DNA from: Theristus sp. LFF4_11
Taxonomy: Eukaryota > Nematoda > Chromadorea > Monhysterida > Xyalidae
Direction of reading: 5' to 3'
Assembly: GCA_030248135.1 (NCBI GenBank)
Contig: JASANC010001374.1
Location: 1-19,310 of the forward strand
DNA length: 19,310 nucleotides
Shown here: positions 1-9,685 of the stretch, in pieces
Layout of the letters: the number at the start of each line of letters is the position of its first letter
Numbering within the stretch: position 1 is the stretch's first letter
Notes under the pieces: generated by a model
What the model saw: the letters and a program-made list of their open reading frames with translations, nothing else
Databases searched by the model: none
What the model was told of the DNA's origin: nothing
Position numbers and translations under genes: made by a program

Positions 1-125
1 TTCGGCAATGCTGTAAATGTTGAACTTTTGACATAACAAATTTGTGCACAAGAGAAGGTGAGGTGGGCTTGATATAATGGAGGATATTCTAGTTTAAAAG
101 TGCAACGCTAAAATAACCAGTTAAC

Positions 126-2740
126 CTTGTAAAGAATGACCAACGTGACGCTGGTGAAAACAATCAACACGGCAACTGTGACAACAAGCGCTGATACAAG
201 AAACTTGCGCATGCGTCGCCACTGCGGATAGACCCAGGCCAACTCGCCTGTCACAGGATCCTGTTAAATAGACTGCCTCGTTTATTTTGCTTGGACAGAC
301 TTGGAAGCATACATTGCATTTCGTTCTCGTTTTTTTCACACAAATCACAAACTTCTTGCTGTTGAACACCAAAAAACTCCGGTCGATCCGGCTCTGCGTG
401 TTCGTACGTGTCGCAGTCCCACTGGTAGGCCAACGTGTACCGTGTGCGCTTCCAGAACTCGAGGAAAAGCACACCTGCACAAAATTTGACAAAATTGCCA
501 CTGTTGGCATTTATGATGACAGGGTTTCACGGTGTGCTTCAGTTTTGTTGGAGTTTCAACACCGGTTTTTGAAGCTGAGCGAAGGCGGCTGCGCTGTGAG
601 CCACGAGAGGGGGGCTCATAATCGCACTACCTCACGATTGGTTTTGATAAACAATCACGAAGAAACGTGAGTTCTCGCTTCGCTTACCCCACAAGCAGAC
701 GACCATAGCAAAGAATGCACTGAATATGTTGTCGAACGACTCTCGGATCACACCCAACACATCTTCAGTCCATTCGGACATTCTGTACAAAATGCAAAAA
801 TGTCGCAGTTGGTAGTTGTTTGGCAATAACGATTAGCACAAAGCGCACTTTGAAAGGCGCGTTTGGTGGGCGCACGGATTGGTTGAATTCACCAGCTGAC
901 TGTCGCATGAATGTGACACGAACCTCCGAACACTAAAGTTGAACAGCAACAAACGTTACTACAAATAGCAGATTTCAAAAAGCATCAACGTTCAAACCTT
1001 AGCACCAGTCCATAGATGAACACCATGGCGCCAATCAACGAAGGCACCCAGAGCACTGAGATGAACGTGCCCACCCACGCAAAATACAAGCCGATTTTTT
1101 CTCCAAAGTAATTGCGCACTCTCCAGAGCGGTTGGAATTTCCACCAGCGAGTCCAGGTGTCGTTGAGCTGCTTGCGGGCGTCGCCCTGCCAACCGGCTGT
1201 CTGCAATGGCATGCTGGAACACACCGTTTCCTTGCGAATTTTGACACACTGCTCTTAGCTTACTGCTTTTTCGTACTCCTCTGGATTTGTATGCTTTAAC
1301 GTTGCAAAATACGGATCCAACTCAGAAGGATCGTGTAGAATGAATGCATCTGTGTAAGCCTTCTTCATTAGTAAATACAGAAGGCCTGTAACGTGAACAA
1401 GTTGCATTCTGCTGCATAAAAACGTACAGTGTGGTTAGAAACGATCACTTCAATTCTGCTTGTTGTGAAACGAGCACACAAACTCACCAAGTCCCCCATT
1501 TACACCGTAATCAACTGAATGGCAAAAAGTCATTGTGCGATTTTTAAATCTATTGGTTTGATTATAAATTAAATTTTTAAAACACTAACCAAGCGATTCT
1601 GTGGTGAAAGCGCGGTGCCGGTTGCCACAAATCGAGAATGCAACACGATTTTCTTTAATGAAGGATTATGACAACGTTCGGGCACGTGCAGAACTTTGTT
1701 GCCCGTGGAACGTGTGAATTGTGCAGCAAGACTGTGCGGAGCAAGATCAAGCAATAAAGGCGCTGCTCCGTGCCAAAGTGGTGCGATGGTCGGCAAGGGC
1801 ACGGCAGCCGCACCACACAATCGCAAGGCCAGCATTGGAACCAAAGGGAACACTGAGCCACAGATCAGTTGCAGTGACGCCGCATACTGCATCGCGAACC
1901 TCGTTTCTTCAAGTTGTCCGCATGTGTCTGTGTGGTCTCCTTGTGGCCAATCAGTTGATCGTTGATGTCAAGATTGATGAGAATGCTGTGCACCTGAGAA
2001 CAAAACGAAACAGCGCGTTTTTCCCAAAACATTGCGGCAGAAACGTAGTTTCATACGAGAAAACTGCGCGTTGCCGTGCGCAAGAACGTGCGCGCTTGGT
2101 CTTCACCGTCGTACAGATGCCGCTTGTCGTTTTCAAAAGGTGCACTCACAAAATCAACTGCAAGCATTGAAACGCAGTATTCATTGCTTGTTCAAACTCT
2201 TTGGATCAACGTCTTTTTTAAGCTCAACCTTCATCATCTGTGGTCAATAAGTTCAAGAGCTTATGGCCGAATGTTGGCTTCGTCGGTGGTATAGCACACT
2301 GAAGAATTTGAGAAGAGAAAGTGACAATAGCAATACTGCAAATTGAGCCGTAAACTTGCGAGTGTAAAACCCTGCCAGCACCCCTTTCAGTGGCATCTCT
2401 AATCGCACGCGTTCTGCCTGTACGCAGAGTCGTCGAAACGGGCAGTACACCTTGACCAAGGTTTGTTGTGCGATTCGTTCGTGCGACAGCAACAGTCCAT
2501 CGTTGCGCATCGCTCGTTCGAACATGTCGCGTGGTGTTTGCAGGGTGATGTCGCTGCTGTCGTAGCTGCAAACAAACATAAACGCTTGTGAACCAGTGAT
2601 CGACGTGATGAATGCAGTCACACTCAACAACACACAGCGACCAAATGCAAGTGACATACACGAGCACATAATCGACAAACGGCTGTCCATTTGCAGCGCT
2701 GCCCCCTCGCGGCGTTGTCGGCATCGACGACATTGGTCGC
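126..2740 (-). CDS. Anoctamin (TMEM16) family membrane protein, 3' end outside window
   Basis: Anoctamins are dimeric plasma-membrane or ER proteins, either Ca2+-activated chloride channels or phospholipid scramblases. Ten exons join in phase to exactly 400 codons: 2660-2740 (ATG at 2731-2733), 2382-2565, 2229-2298, 2057-2157, 1900-1993, 1264-1385, 998-1200, 688-782, 353-474, 126-260. Residues 20-175 are the anoctamin dimerisation domain (VDYVLVYDSSD, KVYCPFRRL, AERVRLEMPLKG, APFENDKRHLYDG, TATRSFLVHSIL). Next come LLYLLMKKAYTDAFILHD and the hallmark RNYFGEKIGLYFAWVG, which opens TM1 (about 245-280). TM2 carries SFDNIFSAFFAMVVCLW followed by FLEFWKRTRYTLAYQWD, and TM3 is about 372-400. The pore-forming and Ca2+-binding helices (TM4-10) lie beyond the left edge, so channel versus scramblase cannot be decided. 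The N-terminus is unusually short if the ATG at 2733 is the start. That exon follows a good acceptor (TGATTTCAG), so an upstream exon or a 5'UTR intron is likely. Family call is firm; subtype is not assigned. Confidence 0.93.
1386..1899 (-). other. Large anoctamin intron (514 nt)
   Basis: Intron between the exon ending CGA-G at 1900 (donor GTTCGC) and the exon starting at 1385 (acceptor TTACAG). Both sides are phase 1 and restore a Gly codon. No second gene, repeat or RNA was recognised in it. The open frames on both strands across 1569-1892 lack family motifs. Confidence 0.7.
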
Positions 2741-2959
2741 CTGAAATCACGAAAACAACAAACTGTTTGGTTTCAACACGGTCGCGCATGTGCCAGGTCC
2801 TTTTCACACACAGCAAGTCAGAACAATTAAACAAAGGACCTGACCACAACAATGGGATTATACGCGGCACATCTGCAAGCGATCCGTTGGGTACGTATAA
2901 CAATGGGACAGCTAAAACTCAAAACGGCAGAACAAAGCATTTCAACGAAAATGCGACTC

Positions 2960-3190
2960 GGGACAAACCGCCACGCACACCGACTGAGCACGGGACTCGT
3001 GAACAGATGCGTCACTTGCGGTATCGCCTGGCAGCTGTTGTGCCTGTTGACAGCCGCTTTCAACGAACAACTCTGCCGCATGTTGTCGTTGCAGACGAAC
3101 CAGGCTGTCAGCACTGCTCGCAAGCACACGACGACCCCACGGTGCGCCTCTAGCTGCTGCTGCCGTGTTTGCCCTTTGCATGCTCACGTT
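2960..3190 (-). other. Possible upstream coding exon of the anoctamin gene
   Basis: This stretch is clearly more GC-rich than its surroundings. On the minus strand it is open for about 80 codons, with an Ala/Gln/Ser-rich composition (for example SSADSLVRLQRQ, SGCQQAQQLPG). Anoctamin N-termini are poorly conserved and cytosolic, so such a sequence would fit before the exon at 2740. That exon needs a phase-2 donor, and GT sites in that phase exist here. I see no conserved motif, so this is only a position-and-composition argument. The plus strand is also partly open across the same bases. Confidence 0.25.
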
Positions 3191-4280
3191 CTCTCTGCCA
3201 ATTTACAGTCGTTCATGAGCGCACTGATTGAATTACGCAAGAGTGGAGTTGTAGTTTCAGTGTTTATCCCATTATCAGAGCACATCATGTGCTGTGCGCG
3301 TCATGTGCACAACTAAAAAATGTGCACCTTTTTTGCATCAAGAAAAATTTACAGCGACGCCATGGAAACGAGATCCAGATTAGTTGAACATTGAAAACAC
3401 ATGGAGGCAACAGCGATGATCGATTCGCTTCGCACTGTTTGGCAAACAAAACACACGTGCTATTGTGTACGTGTTTGAGAATGACTGAAAATTACGGTGG
3501 TCAATGCAGCTCTTATGCTTTGCCCTTGTTGCTTAGCGAATCATCTGAGTGAACGTTGCAACACGTTGCTTGAAGAATGAGAAAATGGTCACACCACCCA
3601 ATACGGGTCGAAACAGACAGTGAGGGATCTTTTGAAAAATTTGGTAATCAGCATGAAATCAAGAAAAAAAGAAGACGTTTCTGAAATGAAAGACGGCACA
3701 AAACATGAACACGCTGCATGACGTTGAAAGCTGCAAAGAGAAAGTCAGTGTTTTAGCTTCATAGGTTCCAAAGTGACACAAACACAACACCTGAACAGGT
3801 GCAATAACGTAGCTACCAAAACTTGCATCATTGTTAAACAAAATTGTATTGTGAGCTGATTAATGGACAGTTCTGGGCCACGACGTGCCATAATGTTAAA
3901 AGCGCAGGTAGATAATGTTGTTTTTAAAAAAATTTCAGCGCAAAATTTTTTTAGTGTAACTTTCGCAAGGGTGGAGGTGCACAAAATAGATAATTAGCCT
4001 GAAAACAATGCGCTCACTCATTCGACAGTAACAACAGCTGACAGCAACCTATCATGTGGCTGTCTTGTCTGGTGCTTTATGCATGCATGCACACGCAACT
4101 GCTGCCTGAGCCTGCCCATACAGCCCATAAAACTTTATAAAACTTCTATTGTGGTTCGGTGCTTTTTAAAATTAAAAGTTGTTTATTTGAAAGCCGCGCA
4201 ACATGAAAATACTGCTCTCATACATCGACCGAAAATCCAACTAGCTTTTGAGAGCCAACATGTTTTGTTGCATTGTGAGA
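3191..4280. other. Intergenic region between ALKBH8 3' end and anoctamin 5' end
   Basis: About 1.1 kb of AT-rich sequence with homopolymer A/T runs (for example around 3660 and 3925-3955) and stops in all frames. No protein motif, tRNA or rRNA was recognised. It should hold the anoctamin promoter and 5' leader, on the minus strand near 3200-3400, but no core promoter element stands out. Confidence 0.6.
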
Positions 4281-4286
4281 TTTATT
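4281..4286 (-). terminator. Polyadenylation signal of ALKBH8
   Basis: A minus-strand AATAAA (plus-strand tttatt) lies 56 nt past the ALKBH8 TGA stop. This is the expected position and orientation for a poly(A) signal and implies a very short 3'UTR. Cleavage would fall at roughly 4255-4270. Confidence 0.65.
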
Positions 4287-4342
4287 CATATTTGAACATG
4301 TTCAACAATTGACTCGTGCAGTGTTTCAATGAAAGCACACAG

Positions 4343-7300
4343 TCATTCTGTGCGTCTCAACTGCGCACACCAGTTGCCCTGTTCATAGAACACACGTTGC
4401 AGCTGACATCGCCGCAGTTTGACGCAGACCGCAGCAAGTTCACCTTCTCGAAACACGTGATAAAAACGAAGGTAACGTTGCTCGGAGTTCGGTGAACTAG
4501 ATTGTCTCTGACCGGAGCTGCAGCCGTCGTGATGTTTACTCATCTGAAACAAGCCACAAATTGTTGAAATGTACAATCAAGTGTGCTTGTGGTGTTGCTT
4601 TGTTCAAACGATGCACTGGTGTGGTGCTGCACTGACCTGCCAAGGCACGAGCACATCCTGCTGTTTGAATTGTGTCAAATTGACATGCACTGGCAGCGCT
4701 GTGTGCGTGTGCGCGTCGGTGCCAGTGTGTTTGGCGTGTTTGTGTGCCGAGTTGCCCCATTTCAAATATTCCGATGGCTGCTGATTACGACTCTGCTCAA
4801 ACGCCCACACGGTCACCAGCGCCACACCACCGACTCTCAACACGTCCACCAATTGCTGCAGCGCACGTTCCCGTCGAGCCTGCGCTTCATGGCTTTTCAT
4901 CAATCAGCACATTTGACATGGTCACAAAAATAATACAAAAAGCAGCTGACAAAATGAGCAACAAACTTCAGTGGCCATGTGGTGAACGACTGCTATGGAC
5001 AGGACAGCATCGAAGCGATTTGCTGTGACAGGCACACGAAGACAATCGCCCATAAACACCAGACAATTCTTGGACGATGAAATCGCACACAACGACTCTG
5101 AGATGTCACAGCCCAACTGAAATGCAACCGGGTAGCATGAAACATTTGGTCTGGATCGTGTCACTTGAGCCCAGCATTTTATGCGGCAGCAAGCCTGACG
5201 ATCGCATGTGTGACAACAAAGACTGTTGCGATGCACCTTGAGCAGGTTGCGTTCATCAGGCATCAAGTATTTGCCATTACCGCAGCCAACATCGAGCACC
5301 AGCGAGCCGGGGCAGAGTCGATCCAGGAACTCGCTGACTGCTCGCCACTGCGAGTGGCGTGTCACGTCGAAATGAGCCGCAATATGCTCATACACCTGGC
5401 GAACACGGATTTGCACAGATTTCGTGGAGATGTGCGATTTGTACGACGCAGCTGAAAACGAACGTCTTGCACAAACGTGCGTTCGAGTGCTGCACCCTGT
5501 TGGTCGTCGCTCGGTAGAGTTGCGAGCTCCGACGGAGGCACGGCACGGACGTGATCGCAGTGACGCGCAAACGCTGCAGCAACGCACAACATTTGTGAAT
5601 GAATGAACACTCAAGCACAAACACATCGGCAGTCGCAACGCACGCGCATACCACATTGACAGGGCGTTCGACGTATCGCACGAAACGTGAACGAACACCG
5701 AAGGCGTCTGGCCATGAGGCGCCCATTCGCAGGCAATACATCGTGCTTGCGGCTGGCGATACTGCAGTACTGCTGTTATGAACGTTTCAATTCTACACAA
5801 ACTGGTGACTAAGAAGAGAATCGCATCAAGCCTAACGCATGTTTCCAAACGTATCGAGCGTCTGCTCTCATCACGAGCACGCTGCGTGCAGGCAGCACCA
5901 CGGACACCGGCTGCTCCCGTGCCCGATCGGGGTGACGCCACTCCATGACCACCTAAAACACAAGTCGCTTGCAAACACGCGCCGGACTGCCGGGTTTCTA
6001 GCGTCTTTGGTACACTGTTCTGTTCTGAACACATTCGACTACTGTGCACCTCACACATTCCTAAATGTCATCGCGATTCAGGTTTTACAAAATCGGTTTT
6101 TCGTTTTCAATATTCGATTTGCTTCAGGGTGATCCAAAAAAACTACTTGATAGGAAGCGACTACAGCTCGCATTTCCACAAAAAAAACACTGCAAACAGG
6201 AAAAATCGATGGTTTGGCAGCTTCAACAAAAAACAGTTCATTGAAAATTGTGCTAGCAAAAATATCAAGAAAACGGTGCCTGCATTGCTCTTTTTAAAAG
6301 AAAAGAAACAAAAATTCACAGCAGAAAGCTGAAACATCTTATTGAGCGCTGAGTGGCAGACGTGCGCTGAGCACAGCGTGCTGTATTTGGCGCGAAAATT
6401 CAAATTTTTGCGTTTTCACTATTTTGTTTCTATTCAATATAGGGTGGACCAATTCGTCTGAAAATTTAACACAACAAAATTGGTTAAATGTCAGCTTACA
6501 CCATCCACCTGTTCTGTTCTGTTTTATTCGGCGCTTTTAAGCGTCAGGTTTCACAAGGAATCAGGTTTCAATCCAGCAAGATGGGTACATACCCAGCCTG
6601 TCGGAGGGCTAGAGCCGATTCTTATTGTGTAGTTTTTTTGGATCACCCTGTGTTTCACAATGACGTTCTAGTTCGACTTCTAATCTGTTTTTTTTCTAAT
6701 CAACCAAGAACCCCAAGCATCGCTTCAAAACACTTAAAACTACTCACGTCTGAGAGTAAGCTCAGCGAAACGATGTTTTCTTCAAATGCGGAGTGTGTGT
6801 CCGCATGACTCGGAATGCCTGATGAGCAATTTGAGGATGATGTGATGACTGCTAATCACAGCAACGTTAACACCAGCACATGTATCAAGCATCCTAATCA
6901 CGCAATCATGAAAATTATGTTGTTTGTTGTTGCTTTAATGTCTGCTTACCGTGCCCCGGTTCGTAAATGTTCACAGTGAGCTGATCAGGCCTCTGTTGCA
7001 CAAGACCACAGAGGCAAAGTTTGTCCAAAATCGGCTGGCACATTTCAGGAATCGGCGGTGGAAATGGGCCGTCTAAATTTGCAAGTCCACTCTCGTAATC
7101 GAACTGGTAGCCAAAATGATGCACACGACGATTCTTCATTGTGCCACCTGCGTTGGTTTCTTTAGGGTGAATTAAGAAACCGTCCGGAGACAGGTGGATC
7201 ATTTTGTTCCTGACGAAAAATTGATTTTGCTCAAATTTTGTATGGGGCTACCCCTAGATGCCACCAAGAAAAATCCGCATCGATATTGCTGAAAAAGCTT

Positions 7301-8188
7301 TTTGGCGTGGCTGGTCTTTTTTGGTCAAAAAAAGTTTTGAAGCAGAAAAAAGTTATTTTTGCAAAAAATTATCAATTTTTTTACGGTTGTGTTGTAATGC
7401 TCACCGGTCACAGCATTTGAAACGTCAGGCAATTCGCACACGAACTGCCAAAGGGCTTGTTCTTGTGCAGTGCTGATGAAATCGGTGACAAGCTGAAGCC
7501 CTGGCACTGCACTGGTTGAAGGCACATCCTGTGCGTCCGTGGTGACTGAGCGAGGCACTCAAAACAAATGTATTCATTTTGTGCATAAAAACGCCATGAA
7601 ATGCCACGTCACGCGATGACTTCAAAAGCTGCCCAATTCCAATCAGATTGCGGCAAAAACCACCGAGTGCAAGCAGGAAGATCGAATGACATGATCAAAC
7701 ATCTAACGATGCTTCAGATAGGCCAAGTAGAAGACGACAGAGGCTTGTGCGACCAAGGGTGCATGGCAGCCATGCAGCGCGCGCAGTGCTCGTTCAGCCG
7801 CACTCACTTCCGTGTACTCGACAAACACGTAGCTGAAAAAAGGAGTCTTTCCAACTCCCGGCAAAAATGCTGGTGGTGTGTGAACTGCAACAGGCGACGT
7901 CCACGTACGGTTTCGACTTGGGGAAGACGTAAATCGCAACGAGCTCGCCGAATCCAGTGAAGGTGCGTTCGAGCTCATGCCACTGCACCCCACAGACAAC
8001 GCCGCCGTTCGCAACGTACAGCAACTGCAACTGATTCACAAGACCGTCATTCTCTGCGAATAACCCAACAACAAAGCAAACTCGTCACATACGTTGGTCG
8101 GCACATCAGACAGTTCAATGGCTGGCTCGTGCTTGCGCAGTAACGCAATCGAGCGAGCCAGTTTGCGCTGGAGTTTACGTTGATCCAT
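4343..8188 (-). CDS. ALKBH8: ALKBH8: tRNA wobble-uridine hydroxylase and methyltransferase
   Basis: Complete gene; 13 exons join in phase to 617 codons plus TGA (human protein about 664): 8093-8188, 7909-8030, 7708-7832, 7405-7557, 6950-7147, 6748-6818, 5837-5952, 5652-5761, 5464-5573, 5237-5395, 4967-5116, 4637-4879, 4343-4543. By family knowledge, the methyltransferase makes mcm5U at tRNA wobble position 34 (with TRMT112) and the AlkB domain hydroxylates it to mchm5U. Visible order: basic helix (1-32), RRM (LYVANGG, FPKSKPYVFVEY), AlkB fold with iron and 2-oxoglutarate residues intact, CxC..C cluster (TPCQCAFARHCD), methyltransferase with SAM motif VLDVGCGNGKY and the VVHHMAT segment, then LPVHVNLTQFKQQDVLVPW and the C-terminal FYHVFREGEL...QGNWC. 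The ATG at 8188 is chosen because it begins the conserved basic helix; an in-frame ATG at 8236 is possible. Exon 4 may start at 7545 and exon 2 at 8024 through alternative in-phase acceptors. Confidence 0.95.
4637..5395 (-). other. ALKBH8: Trm9-like SAM methyltransferase domain of ALKBH8
   Basis: Exons at 5237-5395, 4967-5116 and 4637-4879 are all phase 0. They give VYEHIAAHFDVTRHSQW, motif I VLDVGCGNGKY, then LGCDIS, GDCLRVPV, LSIAVVHHMATE, ARRERALQQLV and VGGVALVTVWAFEQ. Compared with human ALKBH8, the variable loop between SEYLKWGN and LPVHVNLTQF is very short (about 18 residues), which explains much of the smaller protein size. Confidence 0.93.
5953..6747 (-). other. Large ALKBH8 intron (795 nt) carrying a repeat element
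   Basis: Phase-0 intron (donor GTGAGT at the 6746-6747 side, acceptor GTGTTTTAG) between the exon ending ...SLSLLSD and the exon starting VVMEWRHPD. It contains the inverted-repeat element listed separately at 6125-6650. The remaining parts (5953-6124 and 6651-6747) show no recognisable feature. Confidence 0.85.
6125..6650. mobile_element. Inverted-terminal-repeat element, mariner/MITE-like, non-autonomous
   Basis: The ends 6125-6146 and 6629-6650 are exact reverse complements over 22 bp, starting CAGGGTGATCC. Similarity continues imperfectly inward for about 25 bp more (6147-6175 against 6600-6628). The interior (526 bp in total) is AT-rich and encodes no transposase that I recognise. CAGGGTG-type termini are common among Tc1/mariner relatives. 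A TA target duplication is not visible: flanks are tt on the left and tg on the right, so the insertion is old or the true edges differ by a few bases. A second terminus-like string (TAGGGTGGACCAA) lies inside near 6440 and may mark a nested or rearranged copy. Confidence 0.7.
7148..7404 (-). other. ALKBH8 intron 4 (257 nt), A/T-tract rich
   Basis: Phase-1 intron: donor GTGAGC after ...SNAVTG, acceptor AACGCAG before GTMKNRRV. An earlier acceptor at about 7212 (TTTTTCGTCAG) looks stronger by sequence but leads to an immediate TGA in the required phase, so the 7148 acceptor is preferred. The segment 7290-7385 is runs of A and T with no gene. Confidence 0.7.
7708..8030 (-). other. ALKBH8: RNA-recognition motif (RRM) of ALKBH8
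   Basis: Two exons (7909-8030 and 7708-7832) split by a 76-nt intron (donor GTACGT, acceptor TTTTTTCAG) encode residues about 33-115. The split codon restores Pro: FPKSK-P-YVFVEYTEV. LYVANGG is the RNP2-like strand and YVFVEY the RNP1-like strand, followed by the AAERALRALHG helix. This RRM marks the animal ALKBH8 architecture, as opposed to stand-alone yeast Trm9. Confidence 0.9.
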
Positions 8189-8705
8189 GTGGCATAAGGT
8201 CGTTCTTCGTGTGCCCGTGGCAGAAAAGGAAACCATCCATTATCTAAATGGCAATGTCCTGCCTTGACTTTTTCGCTGAATGAAAAACGAAAAATGAAAA
8301 TGCACAATCACAGGCGTTCGATAGACGCTCACGGAATTAACACCGTTATGAAAACGAATTGAGCTTGTTTTTAATTTTGAAAACATTTTTTATCATTTTG
8401 CGTTTTCAAGTTTCTGTCTTAAAACTTTTGACTGTCACCTGCGTTAGTACCAAATCAACAAAAAAAAAACGATACGAAATAACAACACATCACACGATAC
8501 TCTTCTCATAATAAGATCCATAAAACCATCCACAATCAACGAAAAACATAACTCGCACGAGAAAGAACCAGAGGAGACAGACAAGACAAAGCAAATAGAA
8601 AAATCTATCACAAAGAGACCGCTGGAACTATTTTTGACTGAAACTGACCGAGTGAATTTCTGCACGCAAAAGAATACAAGTCCGCAGAATGTAAAAAACT
8701 GCTGA
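8189..8705 (-). other. TAF1 3'UTR and ALKBH8 upstream region
   Basis: 517 bp separate the TAF1 stop (8706) from the ALKBH8 start (8188). A minus-strand ATTAAA at 8370-8375 is a plausible variant poly(A) signal for TAF1. That would leave only about 170 bp for ALKBH8 promoter and leader. Frames across 8444-8705 are open by chance in AT-rich sequence and show no family motif. No other feature was recognised. Confidence 0.5.
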
Positions 8706-9685
8706 TTACAACTGGTCCATGTTCTCATAATCACTGAGCGTCTGGCGTTTAGCCTCAGCCTCTTCGTCACTGTCAGACAGCGCCAGGTCAGTGTTCAGTT
8801 GGCCACCGCGTGACATCGAGCTCTGCTCAAGCATCTGCGCAAACTCGCTCGACGGATCGTAACTGTTACAAGGAACTCCGTTCAAAGACTGCTTTCAATT
8901 GTTCAAATCGAAATAATCTTATTTGGTTGCTTTTCTACTTGTGGTGCCATATCACGAGCACAATACAGCCAATAAACGTGTGAGCACCACAGCAGTTGCA
9001 TCACCACTCGAGTCACACGTCAGCCGTGTGAGCAGTGGCAGTGCAATCACAAGCAGCCTGTCACCAGCAACGTACTCGTCATCGAACTCGACGTCACCGT
9101 GGGTGTGCTCGCCCACTGCGCCACGCTCGTCACAGCCAGCACTGAGGCGACCTGCCGTGTGCGACTGCTCACGTGACCAGTGCAGTTCGCTGAAGTCTGT
9201 TGGCCCGCTGGGCGTGCGTGCGTGTGCTGCTGAAGACACACCGTTGTGCGCGTGGCAAAGTGCTGCTACAAAAGTGCAAACGGTGAGACGCACGCTGCGC
9301 AGCTTCGTCGCCACTCAAACGGAGATCGTCGTTCAGCAGCGTGTCCTCGTGCGGCGTCAACGAGCGCGCGTTGCTCGCTGCCGTCGCTGTCTGATTCGAC
9401 AAATCGTCGCCACCAGAGACCGCCGTGTCCTACAACAAAACCCACAATCATCAGTGACTCTGCTCTCAGATCACCGTGGTCAGCATCAATCATGAGCGGT
9501 GATTGGTTGGGGAACGCTGAGACGGAGCGAGTGCAGTGTGTCACCTGATAGGGTATGGTGTTGTCGTCATGGCTGCTGACTGCACTTGCACTGCGCTCGT
9601 CCACGGACGCTTTCTCGTCTGCTTGTGCTGCTTCATTCAGCGCAAGTCTGATGTTACCCTCGAGCTCAGTAAGTTGCGATGCGTT
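8706..9685 (-). other. TAF1: TAF1 acidic C-terminal tail
   Basis: Four exons (9545-9685, 9321-9429, 9076-9265, 8706-8862) follow bromodomain 2. They encode a low-complexity tail rich in Ser, Asp, Glu and Ala: [64 protein letters not shown], ending DYENMDQL. Boundaries were chosen by phase. The intron 9266-9320 is only 55 nt. The tail is acidic as in other TAF1 proteins but too diverged to align residue by residue. Confidence 0.8.

Larger units (their letters stand above)
5652..7147 (-). other. ALKBH8: AlkB-type Fe(II)/2-oxoglutarate dioxygenase core of ALKBH8
   Basis: Exons 5-8 encode [41 protein letters not shown] (written here in overlapping pieces), RHPD, RYVWKHAIASRKHD and RCSFTFRAIRR. 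The facial triad is His and Asp of the H-A-D motif (about residues 236 and 238) and His of RYVWKH (about 293). The two Arg of RCSFTFR (about 315 and 321) are the 2-oxoglutarate and substrate-side arginines, with the usual Rx5R spacing. All catalytic residues are present, so an active enzyme is expected. The 71-nt exon carrying H-A-D is bounded by CTCATCAG and GTGAGT. Confidence 0.92.

Noticed and set aside
688..800. Apparent frameshift in the anoctamin TM1-TM2 loop (a Cys-rich frame at about 740-800 against the SFDN frame)
   Set aside because: An acceptor TTTTGTACAG at 783 gives the exon 688-782 in phase 2, matching the donor at 997 exactly. The Cys-rich frame is intron sequence.
2596..3316. 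Overlapping plus-strand open frames of 154-185 codons
   Set aside because: They run opposite the anoctamin first exon and the GC-rich candidate upstream exon; no motif or initiation context supports them.
7148..7211. ALKBH8 exon 5 starting at about 7211 and encoding an extra HLSPDGFLIHP segment
   Set aside because: In the phase set by the upstream donor it hits TGA at once. The acceptor at 7148 restores family alignment directly into [10 protein letters not shown].
9266..9293. A 28-nt intron in the TAF1 tail (donor GTGCGT)
   Set aside because: An in-phase donor GTTTGAGT at 9320 gives a 55-nt intron with the same acceptor, a normal size here.
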